Made by a program: the position numbers and the translations under genes | The notes under the pieces: model-generated | The model's input: only the letters and a program-made list of their open reading frames with translations | What the model was told of the DNA's origin: nothing | Database searches by the model: none | In this document: positions 29,601-41,739 of the stretch, piece by piece | Position numbering within the stretch: position 1 is the stretch's first letter | Layout: every line of letters starts with the position of its first letter | NCBI GenBank assembly: GCA_036785705.1 | Contig: JAWUZG010000960.1 | Coordinates: forward strand, 62,001 to 126,000 | Length of the DNA: 64,000 bases | From: Acanthornis magna | Taxonomy: Eukaryota > Chordata > Aves > Passeriformes > Acanthizidae | Direction of reading: 5' to 3'

Positions 29601-32469
29601 CACATGAAGCCCTTTCAAATAAAATAAAGTCCCTTAAAGTACACCTGCCTCTCCGGAAGAGTTGAAAGAGCAAATCGCATTAGTGAGGGTATCAGTTGCC
29701 TGAAGCAAGATTAGTCACAATTGAGAGCCACGAGAGATGCACTGTGCTTCTCAAACAACCCTGGAGAGCAGCAGACATGGCACAGGCACAGCAGCTGACA
29801 GAAAACAGCACCTGGAGGTCAGCTGGGGCACTCAACACTCTCAAGTGGAGGTGGAAGTTTCGGTTCACACTGCAGCATCTGGCCCCTAAGGTGTTCCTCA
29901 AAGTTTTCAAGTGCTGCAACAAGAAGAAATTAAGAACCTCTGAAGTAAAAGAAGGCCTCTGAATAAGGCTGTCGCCCCTCACCTCCTACACAGCAGGAGG
30001 GCACTGTTAGAAATAGATCTTAATATCGATGAGCCTCTGTGTGTCTGGCTGCTCTGGTCACAGGAATTCAAATTTGTTTGATGTTTTAATGGCTTTGACA
30101 ATGTTGCAACACTTCAGATATTGACCCCACTGTATAATCTCAACTGAACTCCTGAACCATGCAAATATGAACACTAACACAACCAGAAGTTATTTTTTAT
30201 TTTATAGCCACCACATTTTATTGCCACACCCTCCTAGACATCCTGTAAAATTAGACACTGTGTAACAGAGGCCATGACATGATATTTCCTGGTCTCTCAA
30301 TGCCTGCATGTATGCATATGCTGGGTGAAGTAGAGAGGGAGATAAGGGAATTCTTCAGATGCATTATAAATTACACTTGAGTAACAAGGCAAGGATGAAA
30401 GTAAATTCTGCCAAAACTTAAACAGATGTGTATAGATACCATTTAAAATATTCTAGTGGTATTATCTTCCATATTTTAATACTCCCCCAGTTAACTGAGC
30501 AGATGACTCCTTTATCTCACAGTTGACAACTGAAGGTGCTTCATGAATGACAATTTTGAGAAAAAGATGAATTATAGCTGAAACAGTATCTGAAACAGTA
30601 TGCCCCAATCCAAAAAATATTAGCTGACTTTTCACTGCTGGCAATTATAGTTTTAAGAGAGTTCTAAAATCAGTTCCTATAATTTCTTATTATAAGGGGG
30701 AAAACAAAATCAATCAAGAAGTGTTTATCCTGCTTTGCTTGTGGGGGTGGGGGGGAATATTACACAGTGGTGTTGACTGGCTTGTAGTCAATTCGATATA
30801 ACTTTACTATGGCAACAGTTGCATCACTTCATATCATGCAGTCTCAGATGAAAAAATTAAACCAGCACCTCCTCCCTTTATTCTTTCACTTTGATCTTCC
30901 TTGAGGTGGACTTAAAAGGCTCTGCTTCCCAGATTTCCATGCCAGTGAGCCTCTGCTTATAAGATTTCTAACTGATTGAGCAGATTTTTCCTGTTTACAA
31001 ATTATCCAGTAAAAGCATTTTGCTCTGAAAGCTCCTTTGTGCTACATGGTACATCCAGCTCTTAGGGGGCTAATGCATGAAATGGATCACTGGGTTGAAA
31101 ATAGCAATCACCGTTAAAAAAATGGGGTACCAGGAGAATTAGGCACAACATAATACTGTAACCACTGAGAATTCTCAACAGTAAAATAAAGCTTTATACT
31201 CCCAGCATTTTCATTAGTTTTCCAGTAGTGCTGGACGCAGTGTGAATTACAATGAGCAAGAAAGCAGTGGTTGCTCTCTTTAAAGAACATGCACTGTATA
31301 GGGGGAAGTCATTTCTTCAGATCATACTGGGCTGGTTATTGGTTTGTATATGCTGGTATGCATTTTAGCACTTAGAAATTATATTTCTCTCCTTTACTAG
31401 ATTCTGCCTGAAAAACAATATGTGTTTAGAAGCTCTCAGAATGAATCTCATTGTAAGGTAAATATTTGTTTAGAAGTATGAATAGTGATATAAATCTGTA
31501 GAAAGAACATTCTGCACCAAATCTTTCATTGAGAGAATGTTTTTTTAAGTCTGGACAGGATGTGCTGTGTTTTCATTAAAACAACTGCAGAAGATAACAT
31601 TATGATGACTAAAAGCCAAAATGACAAAAATTGAGGTTGATATAAGCTTCTACTAAGAATGTTGGTCTGCTAGTAGTTAGCTATTCATCAGAAGAAAAAA
31701 AGAAAAAGAAAAAAATTAACAAACAAACAACCAAAAAAAGCTGCAGGAATAAACTCATTTGGGCAAATAGAGCATGTATTTGATGTGGTTTAGTCCTGGC
31801 CCACTCCAAAGCAGTACCGTATTAAAATACCAACAATTATATCGGAAAAGATGCCAACAAGCTTATGTGTACAGAACTACTAATTTCTCTGAAACCACTA
31901 CTTATAAAGCTCTCTAAGAATTAAGCATATGATCTGTATTGAAAGGAAGGTATGAGTTGATTCAGGCCTTAGCTCAAACCTTCCAAATACTTATTTGGGG
32001 AATCTATAAGTATGGGTTAAAAAAACCCCAAAGATGTGCTCTCTGACCATCTGTTGAGCATAGATCTCTGTTTTCAGCTGCATGATAATATTTGGAAGAC
32101 CAAGCTCAGACCAACCTGCACACCCATGGAAAACCAGAGCTTCTCATTCTAGAGAGCCCAACCGGCCTCGACAACATTGTACAGAGCCTGCAATATGCTC
32201 TGTATCACAACATGCTCCTCCACTGGGAGGACTCTGGTATGAATTCAGGGACATGTGCCACATGCAGAAGTTCGTAGCAAGGAAACTTTCTCAGAGCCTA
32301 ACTTCATGCAAGTCCCTGCACCTCAGAAAGTCTGAAAAAGTGTTGAAAACCAGCTGCTTACCTCCTAAGCAATTACCCACCCTACATGGTATGGACAGTT
32401 CGCATCTTTTGCACACAGTGAATTCCAATGCAATTCACAAAAACATTGAAGACGGCTGGAGAGAGCTTC
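26681..32469. other. Intergenic AT-rich DNA
   Basis: No supported gene. Holds a T19 run at 27216-27234 and a small tandem repeat near 28.37-28.41 kb in which an AACCACAGCTAATA-like unit recurs three times. Short ORFs on the minus strand at 29.34-29.53 kb and 30.46-30.64 kb read plausibly for 60 codons, but no family could be assigned and no flanking splice chain was found. Confidence 0.5.
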
Positions 32470-32790
32470 TGCCCCTGCTCAGACAGGCTGCCTAGAGCAG
32501 GCTGCCCAGGACCGTGTCCCATCAGGTCTTGAGTATCTCCACAGATGGAGACTTTATACAACCTTTTCCAGTAGCTGATCACCCTAAGAGAGAAAAAGCT
32601 TTTTCTTTTGTTCGGATGGAACTTCATGGGGTTTTTATTTCTGCCCATTGCCTCCTGTACCATCAGTGGGCACTGCTGAGAAGAGTATAGCTCCACCATT
32701 TTCATTCTCTCTAATTAGGTATTTCTACACAGTGATAAAATTGCCCCTGAGCCTTCCTGTCTCCAGGCTCAACACATAGCTCAGTCAGCG
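32470..32790 (-). repeat. CR1 LINE fragment, antisense
   Basis: The plus strand reads the antisense CR1 3' region: 'gagcaggctgcccagga', 'ttgagtatctccacagatgg', 'accttttccagtagctgatc', then 'ttgcctcctgtaccatcagt' and 'cctgtctccaggctcaacac'. Order and orientation match the better copy at 1118-1812. It is diverged, lacks the terminal ATTCTATG repeats, and both ends are approximate. Confidence 0.8.
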
Positions 32791-33843
32791 GAACGTTTTT
32801 TGGATTGTTTTTTCAAATTTCAACATTACATCCTACGTTCTCTCATTATCCACCTGCTTTTGATGTGGCATTGCCTTGCCCTCAGGAGAAGCAAGGTGGT
32901 TTTTTGTTTGCTTTTTAAGGAATGGATTTTTAAAAATTGGGGGGGTTTGCACTACTTAAAGGGAAAGACTTGTCTTTAAACAACTATGATAATGACAGAA
33001 GACTCTAAATCATGCAATTAACAAGTATTAAAGCTTTTTCCTTAACAAATAATCTGATATTGCTCTCTTGAGGATCGCTTCTTCTTTTTATCCCCCAAAT
33101 GCAAACAGCAAGCTGTTTACAAAGCCATTGAGACTAAATATTTTCTGAAGAAAAATAAATAAATTTCACCAAATAATAATCAGCTTTGGTGCTGCTTTCT
33201 GGGTTAGAGCACATACCTCTAGATACCAAAATTTTGTTGGACTTCAGTGGCAATGAAAGGCCTGGAAAGCGATGTGTAGAGCATTTGCTCTATTTTTGGG
33301 GGGATAACCAATATCATGCAGCCCCTCTGCACAAGGGACAAGCAAGGATAGGTGAGGCAGGGAATGGACACCATATGCTCTATCATATCTGATACAAGTT
33401 ACTCCCCTTACAGGATAGCAAAGGACAAGACCACCAGTTAAATCAATGGTGGCTTCAAATCACATCAGAGACTGAAATGTTATAATTTATGGCTTAAACA
33501 TCTTCATGAAGGACTTTTGGCTATTGTAGCAAAACTGTACAAAAAAACTGTACAGAACTGTACAGAAAAGCTGCAGAGCAAACCACCAAAACCCTGAATG
33601 GAGCCCTGAACTGTGCGCTGATGGAGATAAGATAAAGTAAAAACTCCGGGCTGGAGGAAAAGAACACATTCACAGAGGGTTCAAGCTTAGCACCTTTGGG
33701 GTAGAGACCATAGCCCCAGGGCTATCAGCTGCCAGGCCAGCACAGACCCTGACACCAAAGGGTGGGGGGAAGAGAGGTTTTGGGTGTGTAGTGAAAAAGC
33801 CTCTGGTCCGAGGCTGTGCAGACAGAGGAGCCCAACTGCCCTA
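32791..33843. other. Intergenic DNA, no gene seen
   Basis: Mixed AT-rich sequence with short G and T runs near 32.90-32.95 kb. No coding signal or recognised repeat. Confidence 0.5.
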
Positions 33844-34014
33844 CTCTTCCTTCTTTCTTTCTCTCTTTTTCTTTCTTTCTTTCTCTTTCTCTCTCTCTTT
33901 CTTCTCTTTCTTCTCTTTCTTCTCTTTCTTCTCTTTCTTTCTATCTTTCTATCTTTCCCTCTTTCTTTCTCTCTTTCTTTCCTTCCTTCTTCCTTTCCTT
34001 CTTTCTCTTTGCCT
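33844..34014 (+). repeat. CTTT/CTCTTT pyrimidine microsatellite
   Basis: About 170 bases of almost pure pyrimidine built of TTTC, TTTCTC and CTTCC units. Several reading frames stay open across it on both strands (Ser/Leu/Phe on one, Lys/Arg/Glu on the other) only because such repeats lack stop codons, so those ORFs are not genes. Confidence 0.9.
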
Positions 34015-35173
34015 TTTTTACTGTTACATAAAATATATCGATTTTTTGGCAGCAACATCTAACCTCGTTTGGTTTTAACCTTTTTTTTTTTTTTGCTATA
34101 TTTCAAACCTTTCTGGGTTCAATCCATTTTATTCACAGAGATCTAGCTATCTTTGCTCTTCTGTGTTTAAACCCATTCGTAACACATCATGACATAAAAA
34201 TCATCACATCATCAATAACGACTCACCCTATCATGAAATAAAGCTCTGATGCAGTTCAGTCACTGGGTTTACTACATCAGATCTTTATTTCATGAGGAAG
34301 ATTTGTGTGAATGAAGTCATTTTTCCAACGCAGATTGTCTGGACTGAACAAGGAGGACATGTCCCATCTGTGAGGTTTGTCCCACCTCCCAGAGCACTGG
34401 AAAGCCCAAGGCCGTTCCCTGCTAAGTTGACAGCAGGTTTCTGGCTTCTGAGGCCTTTTCTCACATGGATTCACTGACATCTCTGGTGCTAAAAGCAGTC
34501 CACACTCCAGCCTTTTCCAGCACTGGCACTCCCCAACCAACCTATCCCAACAGTGATACTGCTGAGGAAGCTCACGCAAACATTATAACTGTGAGACCTT
34601 CAGCTTCCTGCCAAAGGCAGTGATGGGTTTAAAACACTCCTGACAGGGAGTCAGGGGAGTGTTTCCCTGACAGCAACAGGGAAAGGTTGAAAACCTTTGT
34701 TTTCCTAACAGATCTGGATAAAATCAGCCAAACTACAATAAAATAAGGACAGAGGAAGTACCCACAGCTGACATGCTAATAAAAATTCTCTTTGAGAATT
34801 AAGACTTCCAGCGTACACAAGAAAGCAATCCTGAAGTACAAGCAATCCACTGTACTTTAACTTCAGTTGCTCTCCACACCTCAGAAAAACAATTTTAAGA
34901 CCTTACCCTAGAACTCTCTGCATGGAAGTAAGACAGTGTCTTGGTACCACACAACTCCAGCAAACAGGCTAAGAAAGCATCACTTTTTCCTTGAAACACC
35001 TGAAGACCGCAGGGCAGAAACACAACAGTGTCACAGCTGTCATGTTTCCAATGCACGTTTACAAGTTTCACTGTCCTGGAGCAAGGCATGTCAGGCGAGT
35101 AGAGCCACTCTGGATTTTTCAGGACAAGGATCCTAACATGCTTCATTCTGATAGAGAATCACAGCAGGCCTTT
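34015..35173. other. Intergenic or 3' flank of FBXO15
   Basis: No firm feature. A minus-strand reading frame at about 34.9-35.15 kb has an acceptor-like sequence (ctctatcag) and reads a TVKLVNVHWK stretch faintly like the C-terminal part of mammalian FBXO15. Its phase does not join the last confident FBXO15 exon, so it is not called an exon. Confidence 0.4.
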
Positions 35174-35568
35174 GTAACTGTGTTGGGTTTGTGTGACCAG
35201 GTTTTGATAGCAGAGGGGCTACAAGGACAGCTTCTGTGAGAAGCTGCCAGAAGCTTCCCCTATGTTGAACACTGCAAATGCCAGCTCCAAAAATCCACCA
35301 TTGGCCAAGGACAAGCCCATCAGCAATGGTGGTAGTGCCTCTGGGATAACAGATTTAAGAAGGGGGGTAAAAAAACCTGCACAATTGCAGCCAGACAAAG
35401 GCGTAAGAACGAGAGAAACAGCCCTGCAGACACTCGAGTCAGTGAAAAAAGAGGCACCGGAGTAGAGATTCCCCTGCATCTCATGGTGAGGCTGGCTGTC
35501 CCCCTGCAGCCCATGGAGGTCTATGCTGGAGGTCTATCCATCTTAAAGTTCTTAAAGTTCACAGTAAC
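35174..35568 (+). mobile_element. Solo LTR with 5-bp target duplication
   Basis: An LTR-type sequence from 35179 (TGTGTTGGGTTTGTGTGACC) to 35563 (ending AGTTCACA) is flanked on both sides by GTAAC (35174-35178 and 35564-35568), a perfect 5-bp target-site duplication. The body, with 'gcttctgtgagaagctgcca' and 'gattcccctgcatctcatgg', is a motif set I recognise from memory as a common songbird LTR, probably ERVL-like; the family name should be confirmed. No internal retroviral sequence lies beside it, so it is a recombined solo LTR of about 385 bp. Orientation is inferred from that remembered consensus. Confidence 0.85.
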
Positions 35569-36001
35569 TTCTACAAATATATTTATATATTTAATCTGTC
35601 AGTGCACCCAAAGTATACTCGAGGAGAATTCTACCGAAACAAGCCTCCAAAACGTATGAGGACAAATTGTCTCTCCTTTATAAAATACAAGTGGAAGAAA
35701 CATCAACCTGCACCAAAACCTGTGCCACTGCATTATTAATGCTGCAGTGAAGCAAAAGAAAAGACCCTGACAATCTGCAAAATTTGTGTCCCAGGCCTGA
35801 CACTGTCAATGTGACAGAGCAGGCTGAGCACACCACACAAATTGCCATGCAGATATAAAGAAGCCACACAACAAACAGAGAGATCACTTACTCTTAAAAT
35901 TCCATTTCAGTTTCTCCCCTTAAAACAGAGACACTGGATATAAGAAGACACGGCAGCAGGGATCATTTCTAAAGCAGACATTATTGTTCCATCAACTTTA
36001 C
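35569..36001. other. Probable FBXO15 intron or 3' flank
   Basis: AT-rich, with no exon recognised. The minus strand has splice-like motifs near 35.75-35.80 kb, but nothing matching the FBXO15 C-terminus. The confident exon at 36002 ends with a donor, so at least one exon must lie at lower coordinates. Confidence 0.45.
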
Positions 36002-36147
36002 CTTTTCTGCAGAAGTGGCCATTGAATGTTCCACACAGGTACCTGCAGCTTCTGCCATGCAGATCCAGGTGCAGGCTGTAGTGATGGAGTCCACAGTCTG
36101 GGTCAGTATCATCCAGTAAAGGTCCATTAGGTGGAGGGGTGGATTGG
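36002..36147 (-). CDS. FBXO15: FBXO15 exon, GLHHYSLHLDLHG segment
   Basis: A 146-bp exon on the minus strand. Acceptor tttttttcaag precedes CCAATCC; the donor is AGAAAAG followed by gtaaagt. Entered with one base completing a codon and left in phase 1. The frame reads PPPNGPLLDDTDPDCGLHHY and then SLHLDLHGRSCRYLCGTFNG. From memory, mammalian FBXO15 has a matching PP..PFLDD..(E/D).GLHGYQLHVDLH...YLCGTF segment in its C-terminal half. The frame chosen by homology differs from the longest ORF here, which is a shadow frame. No function is established for this part beyond the conserved C-terminal region. Confidence 0.85.
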
Positions 36148-38533
36148 CTTGAAAAAAAATAGAATTTAGCAACGGGGATGGCTTAATAGAAAGAAATTAA
36201 ATACATGGCTGTACACGATCATCTTGAGAGAGTTTTGAAATCAAACATCTCTAGTTCCTCATGCTTCTTTTCAGCTAATACAGTGTCTAATACTGCTGAT
36301 CAGCTGCTTGGCCTAGCCAAAGGCAGAAAATATGGCAGTCAGCTTTAAAAGGCACATCTGTTAAACTTCAAAACATGGACTTGTCTACGAAAAAGAAAAA
36401 AGCATCAGCTTAACTACAAATCTAAAAGCCCACTAGCTAGAAACTTCTCTGAAACAGCAATTATTGGAATAATTTTGTTTGTGCCTAAGTAAATGAGTAA
36501 CTACCACACACAAATGACCTGAAGAGACCAAATGCCAGAGGCAACTGCACAGCTTCTACAAAGGATCCAAGTGGGCACTAAGGGAGATTGTGTAAAATCT
36601 CACCTTCTGTGGCAGAAGAGCCACACTAAGTTACCATGGGCACTTAAGACTACTGGTTAGATACAACAATATCTGACCAGAAAGCTGAGGGGAAAATAAA
36701 TTCCCCAAATAATGTTCTAAAGCTAAAAAACTCCATCTTTTGAAACAGCTTACAGTGTATAAACAAGTATTGTATTATATTATATACTGCAATATACACA
36801 TATACAAACACGTCATAGGAAATCCAGCTAGGTTCTCAATAGGACTGAAAGATAAAGTCTAACTTTCTCAATACTGCAAGTATTACTACAGTTGTATAAC
36901 TAAATTATCTCCTTAATAGCATAACAATGGCAATATCGTAGTATGAAAATGCTTCTACACTTTTGTAAATCGTTACTGTAACTTGTTTATATTAAACAAG
37001 AATAGTTAATTACTGCCTAAATATAAACCTCTAACAGCAGTCAATTTTAACTGTGAAACTCAAAGCTTTATTCAAAAGGTTATCTTTATTACCCACAAAG
37101 GAAAACCAAGCTTACACAACAGCAGAACCCAAAATGCTTCTCTCAAGAAGTTGATTATAACGAAGACTCGCCATAACAAAAGCAATTTCATTTGTATCCT
37201 GAAAAATTAATTAAAGTAGATGTATTTTTATGTGGAAATTCTTTTTTTCAGAGGGTCTTTCCAAGCATTAAAATTCATAGATAAATGCTGCTGCTTATTA
37301 CTCTGCCAGTTACTGTAATAATGTTAGTAATGCCTTGCTCTAACATTTGGACTCCTAAAACCTTTAGTGTCTTTTCACAAGAGTACAGAATATATAAAAA
37401 AAGATTAGAGCATTTCTATCTTATGGAGAAAGAGAGGGAAACTAGCTATGCCAGGGCAAAAGTTATGAGAGCAATCCAAGAATTGTACTTCCCTAACTTC
37501 TACTTTCCACTTTAAAATAGGTACCTAAACAGAATCAAACAGCACTTACTCCCAACTACTGAAGCATCAAGTTTATTTTCATAGGTAAGGAACTATTTGC
37601 AAAGAGGGCTAACATCAGTGAGGGGTACAGAATTACTCAAGAGAAATGGTGAATTGCAAAGTAAAACCTTGGATGTCTTCACCAGATTATGTGCTCCTGG
37701 GAAAACATTAGGAACATAACCTTCTATAGATGCCTAAAGAAAACATAAATGTGAAAACTAAATAGAGACAGAGGTATGTATTTACTTCAAGAACACAGAA
37801 TGCTAGGAAGTCAGCTTTTTTTCTTTAAATGTATTTTTTAAGTCATACATTTACAAACACCTAAGTCAATAGGAAAATTATTCACTGCCAGAAGTCTATT
37901 ACTCTCCTGAAATGTGGGCGACTACTGTTTTCATCTCTCTGCGTTACCAGAAAATGACATCCCCTAATCAAACTTTTGGCTTCTTAACTACTTCTATATT
38001 TTCATAGTACAACATTACAGCTATAGAAGATATAACAAGGGAGATTTATCAAACACATAGTTTCTCAGTCTTTCTTTATCCAAATACCAGGAGGCCCATG
38101 TAACCTGTTTGTGGTTTCTATTATGCAGCTATGTGCAAAAAACCAAGATATGTGGCATTTACAATTATTTCACCCTCTGACAGTTAACTACCTAGTTACT
38201 AACTACCTCTGCCTACACAGAGAGTAAGAACTGCTGCTCAGAAAAGCAAGCAGGGGAAATACACTAGAGTGAAGCACACAATTCTTAATGTCTATGTGGA
38301 ACTTTGTTATGATAGAACCATTTCCAGGTGCTGAAAGAAATCTCTTGCCAAGCGTGGGAGGGGCCAATGCATGAGCAAGACCATTGAGCCAACAACACAG
38401 GGACACCAGCCTACTAAACTTGTGAAGATACAAGAGAAATGGCTGTTGGTTTATCAGAGCTTTTCACAGACTGAGACAACCTGGAACAGACTCATGCAGG
38501 TCAGTTTTCTAGGAAATGGACTTTCAGTCTTAC

Positions 38534-38702
38534 CTTAAAGAGTGAAAGAAATAGTCCGTCTGTGGTTTTAAACATTGCCTCCAGATTGTGCACAGCATGT
38601 TTGCAGCTGCAAATTAGGCACAGCTTGGAGGAACTATTCATAGACTCCCTAGGAAAGTTCCTGGCCAGTGCCAGACAGGCTAAACCTTCATCAATAACAT
38701 GG
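38534..38702 (-). CDS. Candidate exon, unassigned
   Basis: A 169-bp minus-strand candidate with a strong acceptor (ctttcttcctcccctcag) and a consensus donor (TTTAAG followed by gtaaga). After one completing base it is open for 56 codons, including HVIDEGLACLALARNFPRES and a cysteine pair (CLICSC). It begins in the phase left by the candidate exon at 39017-39111 and ends in phase 0. I recognise no homologue; mammalian FBXO15 as I know it has no matching block. It may be a lineage-specific or alternative FBXO15 exon, an exon of another transcript, or chance. Confidence 0.4.
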
Positions 38703-39016
38703 CTGAGGGGAGGAAGAAAGGGCTGCCACCTCTGAATTCAGACCAAGAGCAGAACACCTGAGACAGGCTTCCACAGCGCCCAGCCCTGTGCAGCTGCAGG
38801 CAGACACTGAGGTCCCCGTGCATTCCGTACAAAATGCCAATTCCTTTTGCCTAGGAGTCTGCTTCAGATGTTCCGTTCTGCCCTCTGAAGACATTCATCT
38901 CTACACCCACCCTACAGAGACTAAATGCTTAAGTTAGGCTCTTAATACCAAGAATGTAATACCCCCAAAAGGGCACAATTTAAAGCATTCCTACTGCTGG
39001 AGCAGGATATAGCTAC

Positions 39017-39111
39017 CTGGTGATGGAGATGAAAGCTAAGTTGCTAGGTGGGAACTCATCACAGGGCATGGCACGAATCAGAGGAAGAAGCACATCTGTC
39101 CTCCAACCATT
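39017..39111 (-). CDS. Candidate exon, unassigned
   Basis: A 95-bp minus-strand candidate. Acceptor ttttaaatag (weak pyrimidine tract) precedes AATGGTTGG; the donor is ATCACCAG followed by gtagct. It is open for 31 codons (NGWRTDVLLPLIRAMPCDEF at its start) and leaves phase 2. It could follow the FBXO15 exon at 39452-39581, which ends in phase 0, and precede the candidate at 38534-38702. Mammalian FBXO15 continues after the VWK motif with a different, EEELAFVM-like segment; this exon has only LAFIS in common with it. Confidence 0.3.
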
Positions 39112-39451
39112 CTATTTAAAATTACTCTAGGATATCAAACTTGGGCATGTGAAGACTGCAAAACAAATAAAACTGAATGCAGTATTTAATCTAGTATCTT
39201 ACATAACTGATCTTTGAATTAGAAGTGAACCTTTTGAAAAGTATATATACTCCTACATTTTAGAATACAATAAATCGTCTTCTAGCTGTCCCTACATGCA
39301 TTTGGTTGTTACTAGTTTAGAAAAGAGCTTTCAAAATCCAAAGGAAAAAAAACAAATTAAAAAAAACCCTCCCCAAATCCAAACTACAAGGCAAAAAAAA
39401 AATCTATTCCTTCAAGTCATAATAAAATATTGAAACATAATGTTATCTTAC

Positions 39452-39581
39452 CTTCCAATTTCCTACTAACAATCCTGGATTCAGACTGAAGAGCTGGACA
39501 AGCTCATCGGCACCAACTGCTACACTGCTTTCAGTCACGTTAGCAAGACTGTATTCAGCAATCAAGGCAAATCGACGAGGT
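39452..39581 (-). CDS. FBXO15: FBXO15 exon, NPGLLVGNWK segment
   Basis: A 130-bp exon on the minus strand with acceptor ttttctttccaaag and donor TTGGAAG followed by gtaaga. It joins the previous exon through a split glycine codon (GG|A) and ends in phase 0. The frame reads PRRFALIAEYSLANVTESSV and ends LFSLNPGLLVGNWK, matching the mammalian FBXO15 stretch with RIFCLHPGLLVGVWK as remembered. No stop or frameshift is present. Confidence 0.9.
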
Positions 39582-40224
39582 CTTTGGAAAGAAAACGCAG
39601 AATGCAGGAAAAAGGCTATGTCTCCTTATTCATGTAAAAGTTCAGCCTAATTTCATTTTTAACTGACTGGCTTAAGTCTGAGCAACAGCACAGGATGAGA
39701 ATGGTTTTGAAAGCTTTTGGCATGCAGAGCCATAAACTATACATTCAAACAACTACAGTGCACTAGCAGGATCTCAACCCCTAACAAGAAAAGAAGCAAA
39801 ACCACTATATGATCTTCTAAAACACTCTTAAAAAAAAAGAACTTATGTGCTTGCCCAATTTTTCAAAATACCACAGAATTACTTTCCAATTCATTTTTGA
39901 TACTTTATTGGTACTAGATAGAATCACTGAACATTTATCAGTGTCAAGCAAGCTACTAAGGTAAATTTTTCTTCCACAGAAGCAAAATTCAAAGGAAAGG
40001 ACCAAATTGCACATATAATAAATTGTTTTTCTTAGAGGAAGCCTTCCTTTTTCAGAATTTTTTTTCTGCCTACAATTTTGCCTACAATTAAAGCCATTTA
40101 GCTCCAAAACACTCCTAAATAAAAGTTCATGGACAATCTTATGAACCAATGATGCATTAAAAAGAAAGAGCAGAAAGCAGAGTTTGCATTACCTATTCAG
40201 AATGAAGAAAGAAGTCTTTCTCAA

Positions 40225-40485
40225 ACCCTTTTCCAACTTAGGCTCTTATCATATCCAAAACAGTTCCTAGATTTCCCAGCAGTATCACTGTAGTATCACC
40301 AGGGATGGAGCATCCACGACCTCCCCACACAACCTGCTCTAGTGTCTCACCACCCTCACAGTAAAAAGCTTCTTCCTAATCAACCTCAACCCTTTCCATC
40401 TTTAAGTCAATCAGGCTCATATTAATACAGGAACATTCCTAAACTCCCTGCACTACTGCCTTACGGTCTTAACACGGATATATTG
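40225..40485 (-). repeat. CR1 LINE fragment in an FBXO15 intron
   Basis: The plus strand reads 'gatggagcatccacgacctc', 'caacctgctctagtgtctca' and 'ccaccctcacagtaaaaagc', followed by 'ttcttcctaatcaacctcaa', the same order as the antisense CR1 3' region at 1.1 kb. It is 5' and 3' truncated and diverged, and lies in the intron between the exons at 41740 and 39452. Ends are approximate. Confidence 0.75.
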
Positions 40486-41311
40486 AAATTGGTGAAACCA
40501 CTCCTTTCATCTATATTCACAATCTCTAAAAACTTACAGTTCTGTGAAATAAATACACCAACTGCCTGCAAGCTTTTATTTTTTTAATAATTTACTACAT
40601 ATGAATCATCATCTTGGTAAAACAACTACATTTCCCACATAATTTGACTGCAAGACTTTTTCAGCTGACTTTATACAAAAGCCTTCTTTTGATTTATTTA
40701 TTTTTCAAGCAAATAGTTTGCTTCTGCTTGAGGAACCAGGTGTTTTGTAGGTGAACAATTCCCTCTTTTCAGAGCTCTGTGACTAGGGGCTTTGTGTAAG
40801 AAGCATGTAGCTGATACTGCACATAATGTACACATAGACTCCAGATGTGTGCAGAACGCCTTAACAGCAACCAAACACCTCAAATAGACACTTTTCATTT
40901 CAGTATCTTCTCAGAATATAATGAAAAAAACCTATTGTACACACTTAAGCTAAGAAACAATAGATGTGCTGTGGACTGGTGTTTTTATATGCATGTACTG
41001 AAGACTGCACACATAGTTGAACACCAAGTTCCATAAACTCACACGCACACCTATCAGACACAAAATAAATTTTAACAACATAGATTACCTGACTGTAGCC
41101 ACATAAATATTGATGGCATTTTCCAAGCTAAGTTTCTCACAATAAATTCTCCTAGATTTACATGTTTCTTTCATGCTCATTTGTGTCTATGCCTTAAACC
41201 CAGCTTTCCAAGTCAGGACCTCTCAGCCTGAATATCACATGCCAGTACCTACATTAACCTATGAATTAATGCCATAGCTTGTTGGATTATGCTATTTGCT
41301 GCCTTTTCAGG

Positions 41312-41680
41312 TGTGGCAACCTGGTTCAGGAACAGCACGGCGGCCAACCCCCAGCCGCTCGGGCCATCAGCTCACAGACACCAATGTGGTGGACGGCAAA
41401 TGGCATTTATTGGTGATTAGCACCGCATTATATAACTTTGGTTACAACGTCACACCGGTCTGCTTACATCATAAACTAAACGCTATTGGCTACCTGGGGA
41501 GGGGTCCTATCTTTCCGTACAGCACGACATCTTCCGACTGCCAGACCCTACCTACCCACAGCTATTTCTTGCTAAAAAGCTCTACCAATGAAGAGAAGAA
41601 TATAGGAAGAAATACTACAGGGAAGCTTTCTAACAACGAGCTAACTTGTTGAGTCAAACCAATGTCAGACAGCTCCTACA
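41312..41680 (-). mobile_element. Probable solo LTR in an FBXO15 intron
   Basis: Read on the minus strand, the block has a TATA-like ttatataatg, then a poly-A signal (caccAATAAAtgcc, near 41.41 kb), then a GC-rich U5-like part ending GGTTGCCACA at 41312, a common ending of avian LTRs. No internal retroviral sequence flanks it, so a solo LTR in the same orientation as FBXO15 is likely. I could not find a matching target duplication, and the 5' end (41671 or 41680) is uncertain. Confidence 0.65.
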
Positions 41681-41739
41681 GACACATTATCCACCAGTCA
41701 CACTCAAAAAATCTTCAAAAATCCTCAGTTAAAACTCAC

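Noticed and set aside
33687..34078. Ser/Phe/Leu-rich and Lys/Arg/Glu-rich ORFs
   Set aside because: They are translations of the CTTT microsatellite.
34895..35146. Possible FBXO15 C-terminal exon on the minus strand (TVKLVNVHWK)
   Set aside because: Faint similarity only, and its phase does not join the donor at 36002.
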